Part shown: positions 54,116 through 63,162 of the stretch, piece by piece
How the letters are laid out: each line of letters starts with the position of its first letter
Numbering within the stretch: the stretch's first letter is position 1
NCBI GenBank assembly: GCA_002841375.1
Contig: PGZO01000016.1
Coordinates: 22,646-86,645, forward strand
Reading direction: 5' to 3'
DNA: 64,000 nt
DNA from: Firmicutes bacterium HGW-Firmicutes-7
Lineage (GTDB): Bacteria > Bacillota > Clostridia > Lachnospirales > Vallitaleaceae
The notes under the pieces: generated by a model
Seen by the model: only the letters and a program-made list of their open reading frames with translations
The model's database searches: none
What the model was told of the DNA's origin: nothing
Translations under genes and position numbers: made by a program

Positions 54116-54700
54116 TCATATTATCAAAGTAATAGCACAATATACTAAAAGAAGTGCCATAATAATATTTAGCACCGTATAATATTTTGAAAAAACTTTC
54201 TCAAAGATCACACCAAATATAGCCCAACAAAACGTTCCTGCACAACCAAATAGAGTAAGTAATAAAGTAAAGCCTATTATTGAACCAAGCGAGTGGTAAT
54301 ATGGTGTCACAAAAGTAGAAATTGCGGTAACCCCATATATAATGATTTTTACATTAACAAATTGAAGAATGAACCCAGTAATAAAACCATTGGCTTTATC
54401 ATTTGTTTGATACTGTTCATGTGGCTTACTTTTCACAATGTGCCATGCAAGCCAAAGAATATATACAGCCCCAACATATGCTAAAACAGGCTTGATCCTT
54501 GGTATAAAGTTAACCAACATTACACTAAAGGTGCTACATAATACCAGTACCACCAAAAAACCTATGTAAATTCCTAAAATTAATCTCATGCTTTTTTTAA
54601 GTCCATATCTACTCGTACTTGACATGGCGATAATATTATTTGGTCCTGGTGTAAAGGCTGTTAATAATGTATACGCTAAAAATGCTACTAAATTAGGCAT
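54116..54700 (-). CDS. LysE-family translocator
   Basis: The 194 residues have six helices and LysE/RhtB features: AYTLLTAFTPGPNNIIAMSSTSRYGLKKSM near the start, then AYVGAVYILWLAWHIVKSKP, and FILQFVNVKIIIYGVTAIS, with the Asn-Val-Lys segment in the fourth helix. It exports an amino acid or related compound. It is divergent from an XRE-cupin regulator gene (54910), a common arrangement for this exporter group. RBS AAGGAGG. Confidence 0.9.
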   Translation of the reverse strand: MPNLVAFLAYTLLTAFTPGPNNIIAMSSTSRYGLKKSMRLILGIYIGFLVVLVLCSTFSVMLVNFIPRIKPVLAYVGAVYILWLAWHIVKSKPHEQYQTNDKANGFITGFILQFVNVKIIIYGVTAISTFVTPYYHSLGSIIGFTLLLTLFGCAGTFCWAIFGVIFEKVFSKYYTVLNIIMALLLVYCAITLII

Positions 54701-54852
54701 AATATTTGCCCTCCTTGAATGTTTTAATTTAGAAAATAGTTAATATTGAACTGTTATATAAAACAAACTCATAACAAACAAAAAAATCATTATAAAACTT
54801 TACTCCACACACTAAGTATTGTATAATATACATTATAGACATTATGTTGCAC

Positions 54853-54868
54853 GTATTATATATAATAC
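54853..54868. promoter_or_regulatory. Perfect palindrome in the lysE-regulator intergenic region
   Basis: GTATTATA-TATAATAC is a perfect 16-base palindrome lying between the divergent genes, overlapping the likely promoter region of both. It is a good candidate for the operator of the XRE-cupin protein. Confidence 0.55.
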
Positions 54869-54909
54869 TATTTGTGCACTATATTGTCAATAGAAACGAG
54901 GTGATTTAA

Positions 54910-55458
54910 TTGATTAATTTAAATGAAATAATTTCTGGGAACTTTAAAAGAATTAGAAGCGAGAAAAATTTAAGCCTTGATGATGTAGCTAAATTGACAG
55001 GTGTCAGCAAAAGCATGCTTGGACAAATAGAACGATGTGAGGTTAACCCTACCATTACTACTGTTTGGAAAATTGCGAATGGACTTAAAATTTCCTTTAC
55101 TGCTTTGTCTAGTCATCAAGAAAGCAATGTGGAAATAATAAAAAAGAATGAAAGCCAGCCTTTCATCGAGGAGAAAATTAAGAATTATCCTATTTTTTCT
55201 TTTGATGATAATCGAAGATTTGAGACATATTTATTTGAAATTGAACCAGGTGGAAACTTAATGTCTGAAGCACATCTACAAGGTTCTCAAGAATTTATAA
55301 CTGTTTTTTCTGGAATTCTAACTGTAAAGATTGGAGAAAGTGAATACACAATAGCTAATGGAGATTCTATTCGCTTTAAAGCTGATTTTCCCCATGAATA
55401 TTGTAATGATAGCCATGAACAAGTACGTGTAAGTATGGTAATCTATTATGAAAAATAG
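54910..55458 (+). CDS. XRE-family regulator with cupin sensor domain
   Basis: The 182 residues start at TTG with GAGGTGATT nearby. Residues 1-65 form an XRE helix-turn-helix (FKRIRSEKNLSLDDVAKLTGVSKSMLGQIERCEVNPTITTVWKIANGL). Residues 105-180 form a cupin barrel with FEIEPGGNLMSEAHLQGSQEFITVFSGILTV and the end HEQVRVSMVIYYE. The cupin likely binds a small effector. The divergent LysE gene is the probable target, together with its own gene. Confidence 0.9.
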   Translation: MINLNEIISGNFKRIRSEKNLSLDDVAKLTGVSKSMLGQIERCEVNPTITTVWKIANGLKISFTALSSHQESNVEIIKKNESQPFIEEKIKNYPIFSFDDNRRFETYLFEIEPGGNLMSEAHLQGSQEFITVFSGILTVKIGESEYTIANGDSIRFKADFPHEYCNDSHEQVRVSMVIYYEK

Positions 55459-55519
55459 TGTAAGGATATTGAATCACTTTCTTATGTTTTACTGCATTAT
55501 GTCCTTAAATATATAATAT

Positions 55520-56449
55520 TTAACTGTTATGCCTACGGTACTTTGATGGCGTTGTGCCTACTCGGCTTTTAAAAATTTTAGTATAGTGGCTGTTATAGTC
55601 CATGCCACACTCAGCAAATACTTGAGAGATGGATAGATTCAAATCCAATAATTTTTCTTTTATCATCTTTATTTTTATTTCCTGATAATATTCGTGTGGC
55701 GTAAATCCAGTATGTGCCTTGAATATCTTTATAAAATGGGCTTTACTAAATCCTGAGGCTTTTGCTGTCGCGTCTATGTCAAACTCAACCTGCCAATTAT
55801 TTTCTATATACGCCTTGCCATTTATTATTTCTTCCTTACCCTGATACAACTTGGAAGTAATAAAAAGATTCACTACATATGATAATTGGTGATTGTCATT
55901 GTATATTGGGAAGCAGGTAATATTTTGAAATATACTATCAAAGCATATGTCTTCTTTATCAAATCTTTTAATAATGTCTTGAATAGGCATTTTCAGATTA
56001 CTAAACTGAATTGTTTCACCTTGAAATGATCTTAAGATGCATTCTTTTACGCCTTCTCCCCACTTATCAATAATGCTATCCTGCAATATGTTAAATTTCC
56101 CAATAACATCCTCTTTAACAAAGCGAAAAATCTTTAAACACGCTTCATTGACTAAGATGAGCGTTCCATCCGGTGTATATACATGAATTGGATAAGGAAA
56201 AAATTCTACAATCCTTTCAAGCATCTCTTTATTTTCACGTATAGATCTAAAAGACTGTATAATGTTGTTTTGATTTTCTACAGTTTCTTTATATCTTCCG
56301 TCTCTGGGCTTTTCAACATCCTTCGGGATAGCCCATGACCTGTTAAAGCGTATTGCATCCTGAATCCTACCCTTATTGCATAGGTTTTGCACTTGCCGAA
56401 CCGTAACACCCAATTTTTCTGCTGCTTGCTGGACGGTTATGTATTCCAT
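55520..56449 (-). CDS. Regulator with an HTH_17 domain, PAS domain and AraC domain
   Basis: The 309 residues contain three parts. Residues 1-50 form an excisionase/MerR-like HTH (MEYITVQQAAEKLGVTVRQVQNLCNKG). Residues 65-195 resemble a PAS sensor (YPIHVYTPDGTLILVNEACLKIF). Residues 205-309 carry an AraC double helix-turn-helix (AKASGFSKAHFIKIFKAHTGFTPHEYYQEIKIKM and VFAECGMDYNSHYTKIFKSRVGTTPSKYR). This combination is unusual, and two DNA-binding parts on one chain could bridge sites. No divergent partner is visible. RBS GGTGGTGA. Confidence 0.8.
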   Translation of the reverse strand: MEYITVQQAAEKLGVTVRQVQNLCNKGRIQDAIRFNRSWAIPKDVEKPRDGRYKETVENQNNIIQSFRSIRENKEMLERIVEFFPYPIHVYTPDGTLILVNEACLKIFRFVKEDVIGKFNILQDSIIDKWGEGVKECILRSFQGETIQFSNLKMPIQDIIKRFDKEDICFDSIFQNITCFPIYNDNHQLSYVVNLFITSKLYQGKEEIINGKAYIENNWQVEFDIDATAKASGFSKAHFIKIFKAHTGFTPHEYYQEIKIKMIKEKLLDLNLSISQVFAECGMDYNSHYTKIFKSRVGTTPSKYRRHNS

Positions 56450-57154
56450 AACATTTCACCACCAAAATAATATTGAAATAAAAAACTGAATAAACTTACC
56501 AAAACTGTATTGCGTTTCCGCGTAATATAGTTTTTAGTATTTATATGTATGATCAATAGGGTGCATATTTCTCCCCTATAAGTGTTCTTCGTCAAGCATT
56601 TACTCTTTTTAATTGTACCCTTATGTGTAATTTTTGGCAACAAAAATTGGTACATTGCTTTTTAAAAATCAACTTAGTATAACTTATTGAAATCAGATTT
56701 TCAATAAATTCCTTGAAAGTTTATTTTTTATAAGCTTATCCTTACTCAAATATGCACATTTGTTATCTGTCTTTTTTCTATAATCCAAGTAAAATGGTTA
56801 TATAAATATAATGGAACTTTTTTCTTATGAATCAATGCTTACGTAACCACGTGGGCAAAACTCATCTTAACTATCACAAGGAAACATACAAATAATAGCA
56901 GAAAAAAGGGGGATTTTGATGTAAGGGACTTGGGTACAAGTAAGAGAGAACAAAGCGCTTGCCTGCGCGTTACATAATAATTTATGCTATCTAAAGCTTT
57001 TATTCTATGCTTAGTGGAAAGTAGCACTTTCCTACGAAAATAAACTTGATATGTGACGTCGAAACTTTCATGTTTCATTTTCATTCTAGTTGATGAATAT
57101 ATTTCATGAAAGGTTTCCTACTGGATTAAAAAGAAATATTTGCAAAAGCAAAGA
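56450..57154. other. Gene-poor stretch upstream of the SLH gene
   Basis: No gene is supported here. Short open frames on the minus strand (for example 56839-57084) have no ribosome site and no recognisable features. A perfect TTATTGAAA/TTTCAATAA hairpin lies at 56684-56707. From about 57150 the base composition rises, marking the start of the G+C-rich block. Confidence 0.5.
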
Positions 57155-57185
57155 GCCGTATTTGAGATGAATCTCCGAATACGGC
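57155..57185. promoter_or_regulatory. Hairpin in the leader region of the SLH gene
   Basis: GCCGTATT pairs with AATACGGC, with an inner GAGAT/ATCTC stem. No T-run follows. It may be a regulatory element or an edge of imported DNA; the leader from here to the start codon at 57387 does not match a riboswitch I know. Confidence 0.4.
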
Positions 57186-57386
57186 GCAATTATGCACCGC
57201 GTGACCATCTTTACAAGCTGAACCTAAGACTATAGGTACTGCTCTATAAAAAAACAGTTGAGGATGAGCACGCTACGGTGGAGCCACCAAAGAAATGGCC
57301 GTAATTGACTACGCACGGGTATATGAATATTTTATCAAGCAGTAAAAAACCACCAATATCAACTTATATTCTGAAAGGAGACATGT

Positions 57387-60300
57387 ATGAAACGAAAATT
57401 AATATCCTATCTCATGACGGTAATTCTGGTCATGTTCCTGCTTCCAACAACCGTATCGGCGGCAGAAACGGCGGGGACATGGGACGACTTTGTTCTAGCA
57501 TTTAACAGCATAAAAGACGCGGGAGGAACCATTACACTTACGGCAAACATAATGAAAACCTCCAATGACGAGGTAGAGCTCTCCTCGGATGCAGTCCTAA
57601 AGGTTAATATTGATACAGGCGATTACGGCATTATTGTCGCCGATGGTACACTGACACTAGATGGGGAAATCGAAATAAGAAAAACCGTCGATGGAGCTCC
57701 TGTCAGGATGTACAACGGAGCAAACCTTATTTTAGGCGGTAATGCCTTCGTCGTAGGCAATAATTTTGGGTTGCTCATTGAAGGTGGCGGCGGCGCAACC
57801 TTAAACGACGCGTCCGTTATTCAAGTATCAAGCACCGGAACAGCCATTGCCATAAGGGAAAATAGTGACAATAGAGGAAAGCTAATAATCAATGGCGTCG
57901 ACTGCCTAATTGAAGGAGGATCGCTTGGAATCTGGTGCGGCGGTGACCTGGAAATGAATGATGGCAATGTGATAATATCCGAAAACGGAGCTAAAGGCAT
58001 ACAGGTAGCAGACAATGGTATTGCTGAAATTTCCGGTGGAATACTGAATTCCACTGGATCCTCTGGTATCGCTTTATCCGTTGATGGTGTAAACGCAGAG
58101 GCAATAGTTAGTGACGGAACGTTTAATAGCAATAACTATCAGGCCATAGAAGTTCTCAACGGAGGCACGATCAACATCAGTGGTGGTACAGTAACAGGAA
58201 GATATTATGGAATATACTCAAATGATAGCTGTTTAGTGGACGTCAGCGGCGGAACCATCTCCGCGACGGATTTGAGTGGCAGCGGCATCTCACTGAATAA
58301 CTTGTGTACCGCGCACATCAGCGGCGCTTCCACGCAGATTAGCGGCGGTGGTTCAAATGGGAACGGTATACGCGTGGAGCTTGGCTCAGAGGCCAACATC
58401 ACCGGTGGTTCTGTAAGTGGCGCCAAGGGTATTTCTACAGCAGGTGAAGTCAACATCAGCGGTGGAACTGTCAATGGCACAAACGGAACAGGCATCAGGG
58501 CTGAAAGTGGCGCGGAAACAAGTGTCACCGGAGGTGATATCGTGGGTACCATCAACGGTATTTTAAGCGATGATGCTACGCTTTCCATACGGGACGGCAC
58601 GATAACAGGGATAAACTGCGGTATCACAGGCAGCGGCGTCATCGATATCCATAGCGGTTCCATCCTCGCAACAGGAGCGGACGGTGTCGGCGTCTCGATA
58701 ACAGATGGTCTGCTTATAACATACGCTGGATCAATATCCGGAACCGAAAACGGCCTCAGTATCGGTTCAACAGCTTCTGTTGTCTTGTATAATGGGGCGA
58801 TCAGAGCCACCGGTGAAATTAATCCCTACAGTATCTATACAGAGGGAGATCCCTCGCTTACTCTATACAGCAGCGTACTCCTTATGGGCGATGTTTACTT
58901 GGATGCCGAAACGCCAGTAAATTACAGGGAAAGGGAGTCTTTCGGCATCACAGCACCTTCTCCTCTGAATGTGGAGCTAACGGAGGACGAGCAAGAAACA
59001 GTGAGTTTTACGGTTATAGGGGACAAGCTTGATGGAAGCTCCGTAACACTTCAGGATCATATAGGAAACTTTGGTACACTGAGTAACGCATCTTACACGG
59101 TTTCCGGCAACGAAATAGTTTTTACCCCTTCTTCGGTTGGCAGCGATACGCTATCCTTTATAGACAATATTACTTATAACGGATTATGGTCTATTAACAT
59201 AACGATAAATGCGGCGGTCCCAACTGGCCCGCAGACTGGCGGCGGCACCAGCGGTGGCACCACTCGCGGCACCCGCATGCCGTTAACACATACTTATAAA
59301 GCAGAAGCTAAAACTGTAAACGGTACTGAAACGATGCTTCCAGTCATGGTTGAAAAGGATTCTGGAACCGCCTCCGTAGACGCAGGCTCTCTAAATTTCG
59401 CTCAGAGCGGAACTGTCATCACGATACCGTCTATACCCGACGTTGGCACCTATTCAGCCGGCATACCAGTTCCGGATCTGTCAACGACTGATGTTCAGGG
59501 TACACTGACTCTCAATACCGACATGGGTAGCATTACAGTTCAGTCCAATATGCTAGCAGGTATTGAGGGAATGGATGGAAATAAAGCCCAGATAACTATC
59601 GGCAAAGGCGACAAGTCAAACTTATCCGATAATATAAGAGCAGTTATAGGCGACAAACCACTTATCCAACTCACACTGTCCATCGACGGCAAGCAGACCG
59701 ACTGGAGCAATCCAAACGCGCCTGTAACGATATGCATTCCCTATACCCCAACAGTCGCTGAGCTAGCAAACCCCGAAAGCATTGTTATATGGTACATCGA
59801 CGACAGCGGCAACGTTTTTACAATACCTAGCGGACGCTACGACGCGGTGACGGGCATGGTAACGTACCAAACTACCCACTTAAGCGACTACGCAGTGGCT
59901 TATTACAATGTGAGCTTCAACGATGTGGCGGATACCGCGTGGTATTCCAATGCGGTGTACTATCTCGCGGCACGGGAAATTACATCGGGCACGAGAGGCG
60001 ATAATTACAGCCCAGACTCAATGTTGACGCGTGGTGAATGTATTGTCCTTATAATGCGCGCCTACGGTATCACTCCCGACGAGAACCCAACCAACAACTT
60101 CTCTGACGCGGGCAATACCTACTATACAAACTACCTTGCGACGGCAAAACGTCTTGGCATATCCAGCAGCGTAGGCGACAACATCTACGCTCCAGACAAG
60201 GAAATCACCCGTCAGGAGATGTTCACACTGCTATACAACGCGCTGAAAGCGATCAACCAACTGCCCGAAGGCCATTCCGGAAAGACACTCTCCATTTTTA

Positions 60301-60455
60301 CCGACGCCGGACAAATCGACTTCTGGGCGAAGGATGCCATGACGTTGTTGCTCAAGACCGGCATCATAGATGGTAGCGCTGGAAAGCTTACTCCAACTGG
60401 AACAACCACCCGCGCTGAGATGGCACAGGTGTTGTACAACCTGTTATCTAACTAG
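57387..60455 (+). CDS. SLH-anchored beta-helix surface protein
   Basis: The 1022 residues start with a signal peptide (KLISYLMTVILVMFLLPTTVSA, cleavage near 26). Residues about 30-480 are many short ISGGT(V/I)-type repeats of a right-handed beta-helix. Residues 500-840 include a Gly/Thr-rich linker and beta domains. Residues 842-1022 hold three SLH domains (VSFNDVADTAWYSNAVYYLA, NNFSDAGNTYYTNYLATAKR, SIFTDAGQIDFWAKDAMTLL) that bind cell-wall polymer. It is probably an exported, wall-bound adhesin or glycan-binding protein. The gene is far richer in G+C than its neighbours, suggesting transfer. RBS AAAGGAGA. Confidence 0.9.
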   Translation: MKRKLISYLMTVILVMFLLPTTVSAAETAGTWDDFVLAFNSIKDAGGTITLTANIMKTSNDEVELSSDAVLKVNIDTGDYGIIVADGTLTLDGEIEIRKTVDGAPVRMYNGANLILGGNAFVVGNNFGLLIEGGGGATLNDASVIQVSSTGTAIAIRENSDNRGKLIINGVDCLIEGGSLGIWCGGDLEMNDGNVIISENGAKGIQVADNGIAEISGGILNSTGSSGIALSVDGVNAEAIVSDGTFNSNNYQAIEVLNGGTINISGGTVTGRYYGIYSNDSCLVDVSGGTISATDLSGSGISLNNLCTAHISGASTQISGGGSNGNGIRVELGSEANITGGSVSGAKGISTAGEVNISGGTVNGTNGTGIRAESGAETSVTGGDIVGTINGILSDDATLSIRDGTITGINCGITGSGVIDIHSGSILATGADGVGVSITDGLLITYAGSISGTENGLSIGSTASVVLYNGAIRATGEINPYSIYTEGDPSLTLYSSVLLMGDVYLDAETPVNYRERESFGITAPSPLNVELTEDEQETVSFTVIGDKLDGSSVTLQDHIGNFGTLSNASYTVSGNEIVFTPSSVGSDTLSFIDNITYNGLWSINITINAAVPTGPQTGGGTSGGTTRGTRMPLTHTYKAEAKTVNGTETMLPVMVEKDSGTASVDAGSLNFAQSGTVITIPSIPDVGTYSAGIPVPDLSTTDVQGTLTLNTDMGSITVQSNMLAGIEGMDGNKAQITIGKGDKSNLSDNIRAVIGDKPLIQLTLSIDGKQTDWSNPNAPVTICIPYTPTVAELANPESIVIWYIDDSGNVFTIPSGRYDAVTGMVTYQTTHLSDYAVAYYNVSFNDVADTAWYSNAVYYLAAREITSGTRGDNYSPDSMLTRGECIVLIMRAYGITPDENPTNNFSDAGNTYYTNYLATAKRLGISSSVGDNIYAPDKEITRQEMFTLLYNALKAINQLPEGHSGKTLSIFTDAGQIDFWAKDAMTLLLKTGIIDGSAGKLTPTGTTTRAEMAQVLYNLLSN

Positions 60456-60486
60456 CATAATATAGCTATATAATTTGAAACAAAAA

Positions 60487-60530
60487 GGGCAAGCAGCTAG
60501 CCACTTTATCGTGACTGACTGCTTGCCTTT
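60487..60530 (+). terminator. Terminator of the SLH gene
   Basis: GGCAAGCAG pairs with CTGCTTGCC around a 22-base loop, with AAA/TTT extending the stem and T-rich sequence after it. It lies 31 bases past the stop codon. Confidence 0.7.
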
Positions 60531-60671
60531 CCTATTTTAATGACGATATACCTCTTCATAACGAACTTCTCTCTCTTATCCTCGTCTCTTATTAAAACTG
60601 ATTAATTAATACTAATTATAATTTTATGACCTTCGCTTGCCCATCAGTGGGGATGACCCCACCCTACTGAC
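60531..60671. other. Non-coding stretch with a GTGGGG hairpin
   Basis: No gene seen. GTGGGG-ATGA-CCCCAC at 60648-60663 is a compact hairpin next to the repeat at 60672. Together they resemble the end of a mobile element; no transposase is present. Confidence 0.4.
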
Positions 60672-60746
60672 TTTTGAAATAAGTTACCCCTACCTAAGAG
60701 GTCAAGAACTTACTCTGTTAGGTTAAAATGTATAATAATATCTTCC
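60672..60746. repeat. 75-base imperfect direct repeat, copy A
   Basis: This stretch matches 62087-62161 in nearly every base, with about eight differences in 75. It contains CCCCTACCTAAGAGGTCAAG and GTTAGGTTAAAATGTATAAT. Copy A ends inside the thiD fragment. A more distant relative lies at about 40275. Confidence 0.85.
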
Positions 60747-60875
60747 AAAAGGTCAGTTGAAGCTACTATGCCAATTTTTATTGCAACAGTATAAATATTA
60801 TTAAAAATACAATCTAGTTGCTTTTCAACGAATTCTGGGGTAACTTCCATAATACCATAAACCCCCGTAGGAGAA
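60747..60875 (-). pseudogene. thiD: Fragment of a thiD (HMP/HMP-P kinase) gene
   Basis: The open frame covering 60710-60898 contains TGVYGIMEVTPEFVEKQLDC and VAIKIGIVASTDLLE, which match the GVYG, PEFV-QLD and KIGML-TDIVE segments of ThiD. About 20 residues between GVYG and the PEFV segment of ThiD are missing, and both the N-terminal kinase start and the rest of the protein are absent. The fragment is bounded exactly by palindrome copy 6 on the right and the 75-base repeat A on the left. It cannot encode a working enzyme. Confidence 0.75.
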
Positions 60876-60933
60876 ATGAACAGACAAAGAGCAGACAAAG
60901 GGGACTGTCCCCTTTGTCCCTTTGTCTGTTCAT
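60876..60933. repeat. Nested GGGGAC-N-GTCCCC palindrome, copy 6
   Basis: The inner arms GACAAAGGGGAC and GTCCCCTTTGTC surround a T. Outer arms ATGAACAGACAAAG and CTTTGTCTGTTCAT pair perfectly over 14 bases. Unequal short spacers (4 and 1 bases) separate inner and outer parts. Confidence 0.92.
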
Positions 60934-60977
60934 TGGTCTGTTTTTGTACTAAAGGGATATCTAACTAATATGTGCAC

Positions 60978-61997
60978 TCACTCTATCGTACCCTTAACAA
61001 CTTTTACATTGTTAATAAACCCATTTTCTTGAATAAACAACGGTTTATAGGATTGAGTATCCAAATGAATTTCAAATACCCCTCTCGTACCTCCAATATC
61101 AGAAATCCCATATATGTTCTTCCCATCTGATGAGTAATTGGCATCACCATTTTGCAAACGTTTTGTATCCCATATAGTTTCTATCATTTTTTTTGTTTTT
61201 AAATTATAGGAATACAAAATGGTTGCTGCATCATCGTTATATCTTTTATCACATAAAGCAACGACACTTTCCCCATTAAACATCACTGTTCGTATCCACA
61301 TATTTTCACTAAACAACATTTGAGTATAATTAAAATCAAATCCTATTTCATATACAGTGAATTTAGGCATTTTGAAGTTGTCTTGACCAACGGGACCCTC
61401 TTGATGTATTGCATTATACTGTCTTTCCTTCTCTGAGTATGTAGATGCGTAAATTTTTTTATTCTTTGTATCCACCGTCATAGCTTCAATATTAGTATCT
61501 TCATCTCCCCAATAGGAAATTTCATTTGTTTTTTTATCAATCGCTCCTAACCTTAATGCATTCCCCCCCTTCGGACGACCTGCAAAAAACAGTTGATCTT
61601 GTGCTGGAATAATATAATTAACTGCAAATAAATCCTCTGTCAACTGCTGTTCTTTATTGTTGGATAAATCCGTAACAAATATTTGATCCCCGTATTCCTC
61701 ATCATTATTAGTTTTTCTTTTTGTATAATAAACCAACTCATTTTCTCTATCATAATATCCCAAAGGATATTGTGATGTATATTCAAATTCAAAAACTTTT
61801 TTGGACTCATTAGTAATACAATCATAACTCCAAATTTGAGTATTAATATCATCACTATTTTCTACTGCTTCAGAATAGGTTATGGATATATAATCTCCCA
61901 TAAGAACCATGGAAGACTTTGTATAATAGTACCCATAACCTACACCCCCAATTATTAACACAATTAGTACTAGCATCATAGATCTTTTTTTTGTCAA
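60978..61997 (-). CDS. Membrane-anchored exported protein, possible beta-propeller
   Basis: The start is TTG at 61997 (AAGGAG 7 bases upstream), giving 339 residues. An N-terminal helix (MMLVLIVLIIGGVGYGYYY, about 7-25) anchors it outside the membrane. The rest has repeated strand patterns such as QIWSYDCITNESKKVFEFE, NELVYYTKRK, QIFVTDLSNNKEQQLTEDL, KIYASTYSEKE and TRGVFEIHLDTQSYKPLF, which look like TolB/WD40-type blades (DUF5050-like). Role unknown. It is flanked by palindrome copy 6 and repeat B. Confidence 0.65.
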   Translation of the reverse strand: MTKKRSMMLVLIVLIIGGVGYGYYYTKSSMVLMGDYISITYSEAVENSDDINTQIWSYDCITNESKKVFEFEYTSQYPLGYYDRENELVYYTKRKTNNDEEYGDQIFVTDLSNNKEQQLTEDLFAVNYIIPAQDQLFFAGRPKGGNALRLGAIDKKTNEISYWGDEDTNIEAMTVDTKNKKIYASTYSEKERQYNAIHQEGPVGQDNFKMPKFTVYEIGFDFNYTQMLFSENMWIRTVMFNGESVVALCDKRYNDDAATILYSYNLKTKKMIETIWDTKRLQNGDANYSSDGKNIYGISDIGGTRGVFEIHLDTQSYKPLFIQENGFINNVKVVKGTIE

Positions 61998-62086
61998 ATC
62001 ATTCTCCTTCTCTTAAATAATTTCCATATAATTTATTACTCCCGTATTGAAAATTACGGGAGTAATCATAATACACTAGTTTACAT

Positions 62087-62161
62087 TTTTGAAATAAGGT
62101 ACCCCTAACCAAGAGGTAAAGGACTTACTCTGTTAGGTTAAAATGTATAATAATATCGTCC
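62087..62161. repeat. 75-base imperfect direct repeat, copy B
   Basis: Copy B matches 60672-60746. It supplies the last codons and stop of the secreted protein gene at 62138 (residues GRYYYTF) and continues past the stop. Confidence 0.85.
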
Positions 62162-62977
62162 AGAAAAAGATAGCGTATCACTATACATATACCCGAAATA
62201 CTCATTTGTCCAATCCCAGAAATACACATCCATCACCGCATCAGGCAATGAACCAATGTCATTTTTGTATACAGTTTTAACAACATCTGTATCAATAGCA
62301 CGAGCAGTTATTGCTGTATTATGCTTAGGATTATCTATCTGTCTTTTTGTTGCAATATCTGAAGTACAAAGTGTTTTACCACTTGATCCTACTGTACCAG
62401 AACCACCAACCCCTGCGCGAAAAACAGTAAATCTCCCTTCACCTAACACTGTATTACTAGTAATAGTAACTTTCTGATTTGTACCAAATGTATATTCACC
62501 TGCTGATAATCTACCAGGATATTTAACCGTTGTACTTGGTACACTAGCTTTTACACTTACCATTTCTTGTGAATAAATATGATTAATCCGTCCATCCGAA
62601 CCGTATATTACAACCATTCCTGGTTGTGGTTCTGGAAGATCCCATCCCAACTTTACTTGGGGTAGTTTTGCAGCCTCTGTTCTTATAGCGTTGCAAAAAT
62701 CATCTTCTGCCTTTCGCCCTTCCTTATCCACTATATCCTTTTGTGTTGAATTTAATGAATTAGAATCACCTAAAATATTTGATTCATTTGGTTCAAGATA
62801 AATAGATATGACAGGATCGTTATTTTCATCATACGTAATCACAGCTCCCGGTTCCATAACAATTGGAATCTCATCTTTTTTATCTTTCTCCGATTGCTTA
62901 GCATAAGCAAAACTTGGTAACGTCAAAACTAAACTTATTAAACAAACAATAACAAATGAAATTTTTTTTATGAACAT
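62138..62977 (-). CDS. Secreted protein of unknown function
   Basis: The 279 residues start with a signal peptide (KISFVIVCLISLVLTLPSFAYA). A region with many charged residues follows, then PEPQPGMVVIYGSDGRINHIYS and PGRLSAGEYTFGTNQKVTITSNTVLGEGRFTVF. The C-terminal part, DVYFWDWTNEYFGYMYSDTLSFS, is rich in aromatic residues. The last residues GRYYYTF are encoded by the repeat B sequence, so the C-terminus may be altered. I recognise no family. A good promoter lies upstream. RBS AAGGAGA. Confidence 0.7.
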   Translation of the reverse strand: MFIKKISFVIVCLISLVLTLPSFAYAKQSEKDKKDEIPIVMEPGAVITYDENNDPVISIYLEPNESNILGDSNSLNSTQKDIVDKEGRKAEDDFCNAIRTEAAKLPQVKLGWDLPEPQPGMVVIYGSDGRINHIYSQEMVSVKASVPSTTVKYPGRLSAGEYTFGTNQKVTITSNTVLGEGRFTVFRAGVGGSGTVGSSGKTLCTSDIATKRQIDNPKHNTAITARAIDTDVVKTVYKNDIGSLPDAVMDVYFWDWTNEYFGYMYSDTLSFSGRYYYTF

Positions 62978-63162
62978 ATTTAATTATCTCCTTCTTTTTT
63001 TATATTAATTAGCATTTTCTTCATTAACGTGCACTTTAATGATTATGCTATTAATACCTATTATAATTTGTTGATTTTCAACCTATTAAATGAATACATT
63101 ATAACATTACTACTTAGTTTTATTCATTTTTAATAAAGTTTTATCAACTTAACTTTATTAAT

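Noticed and set aside
56839..57084. Minus-strand 81-codon open frame before the SLH gene
   Set aside because: No ribosome site, no recognised domain, atypical sequence; I treat the region as non-coding.
57190..57330. Possible riboswitch in the SLH gene leader
   Set aside because: Checked by eye against c-di-GMP-I and II, cobalamin and other common motifs; no conserved core was found, so no call is made.
58205..58810. Minus-strand open frame of 201 codons inside the SLH gene
   Set aside because: It mirrors the repeat-rich beta-helix coding sequence and is rich in Pro, Leu and Val as expected from antisense of Gly/Thr/Ser repeats; no start signal.
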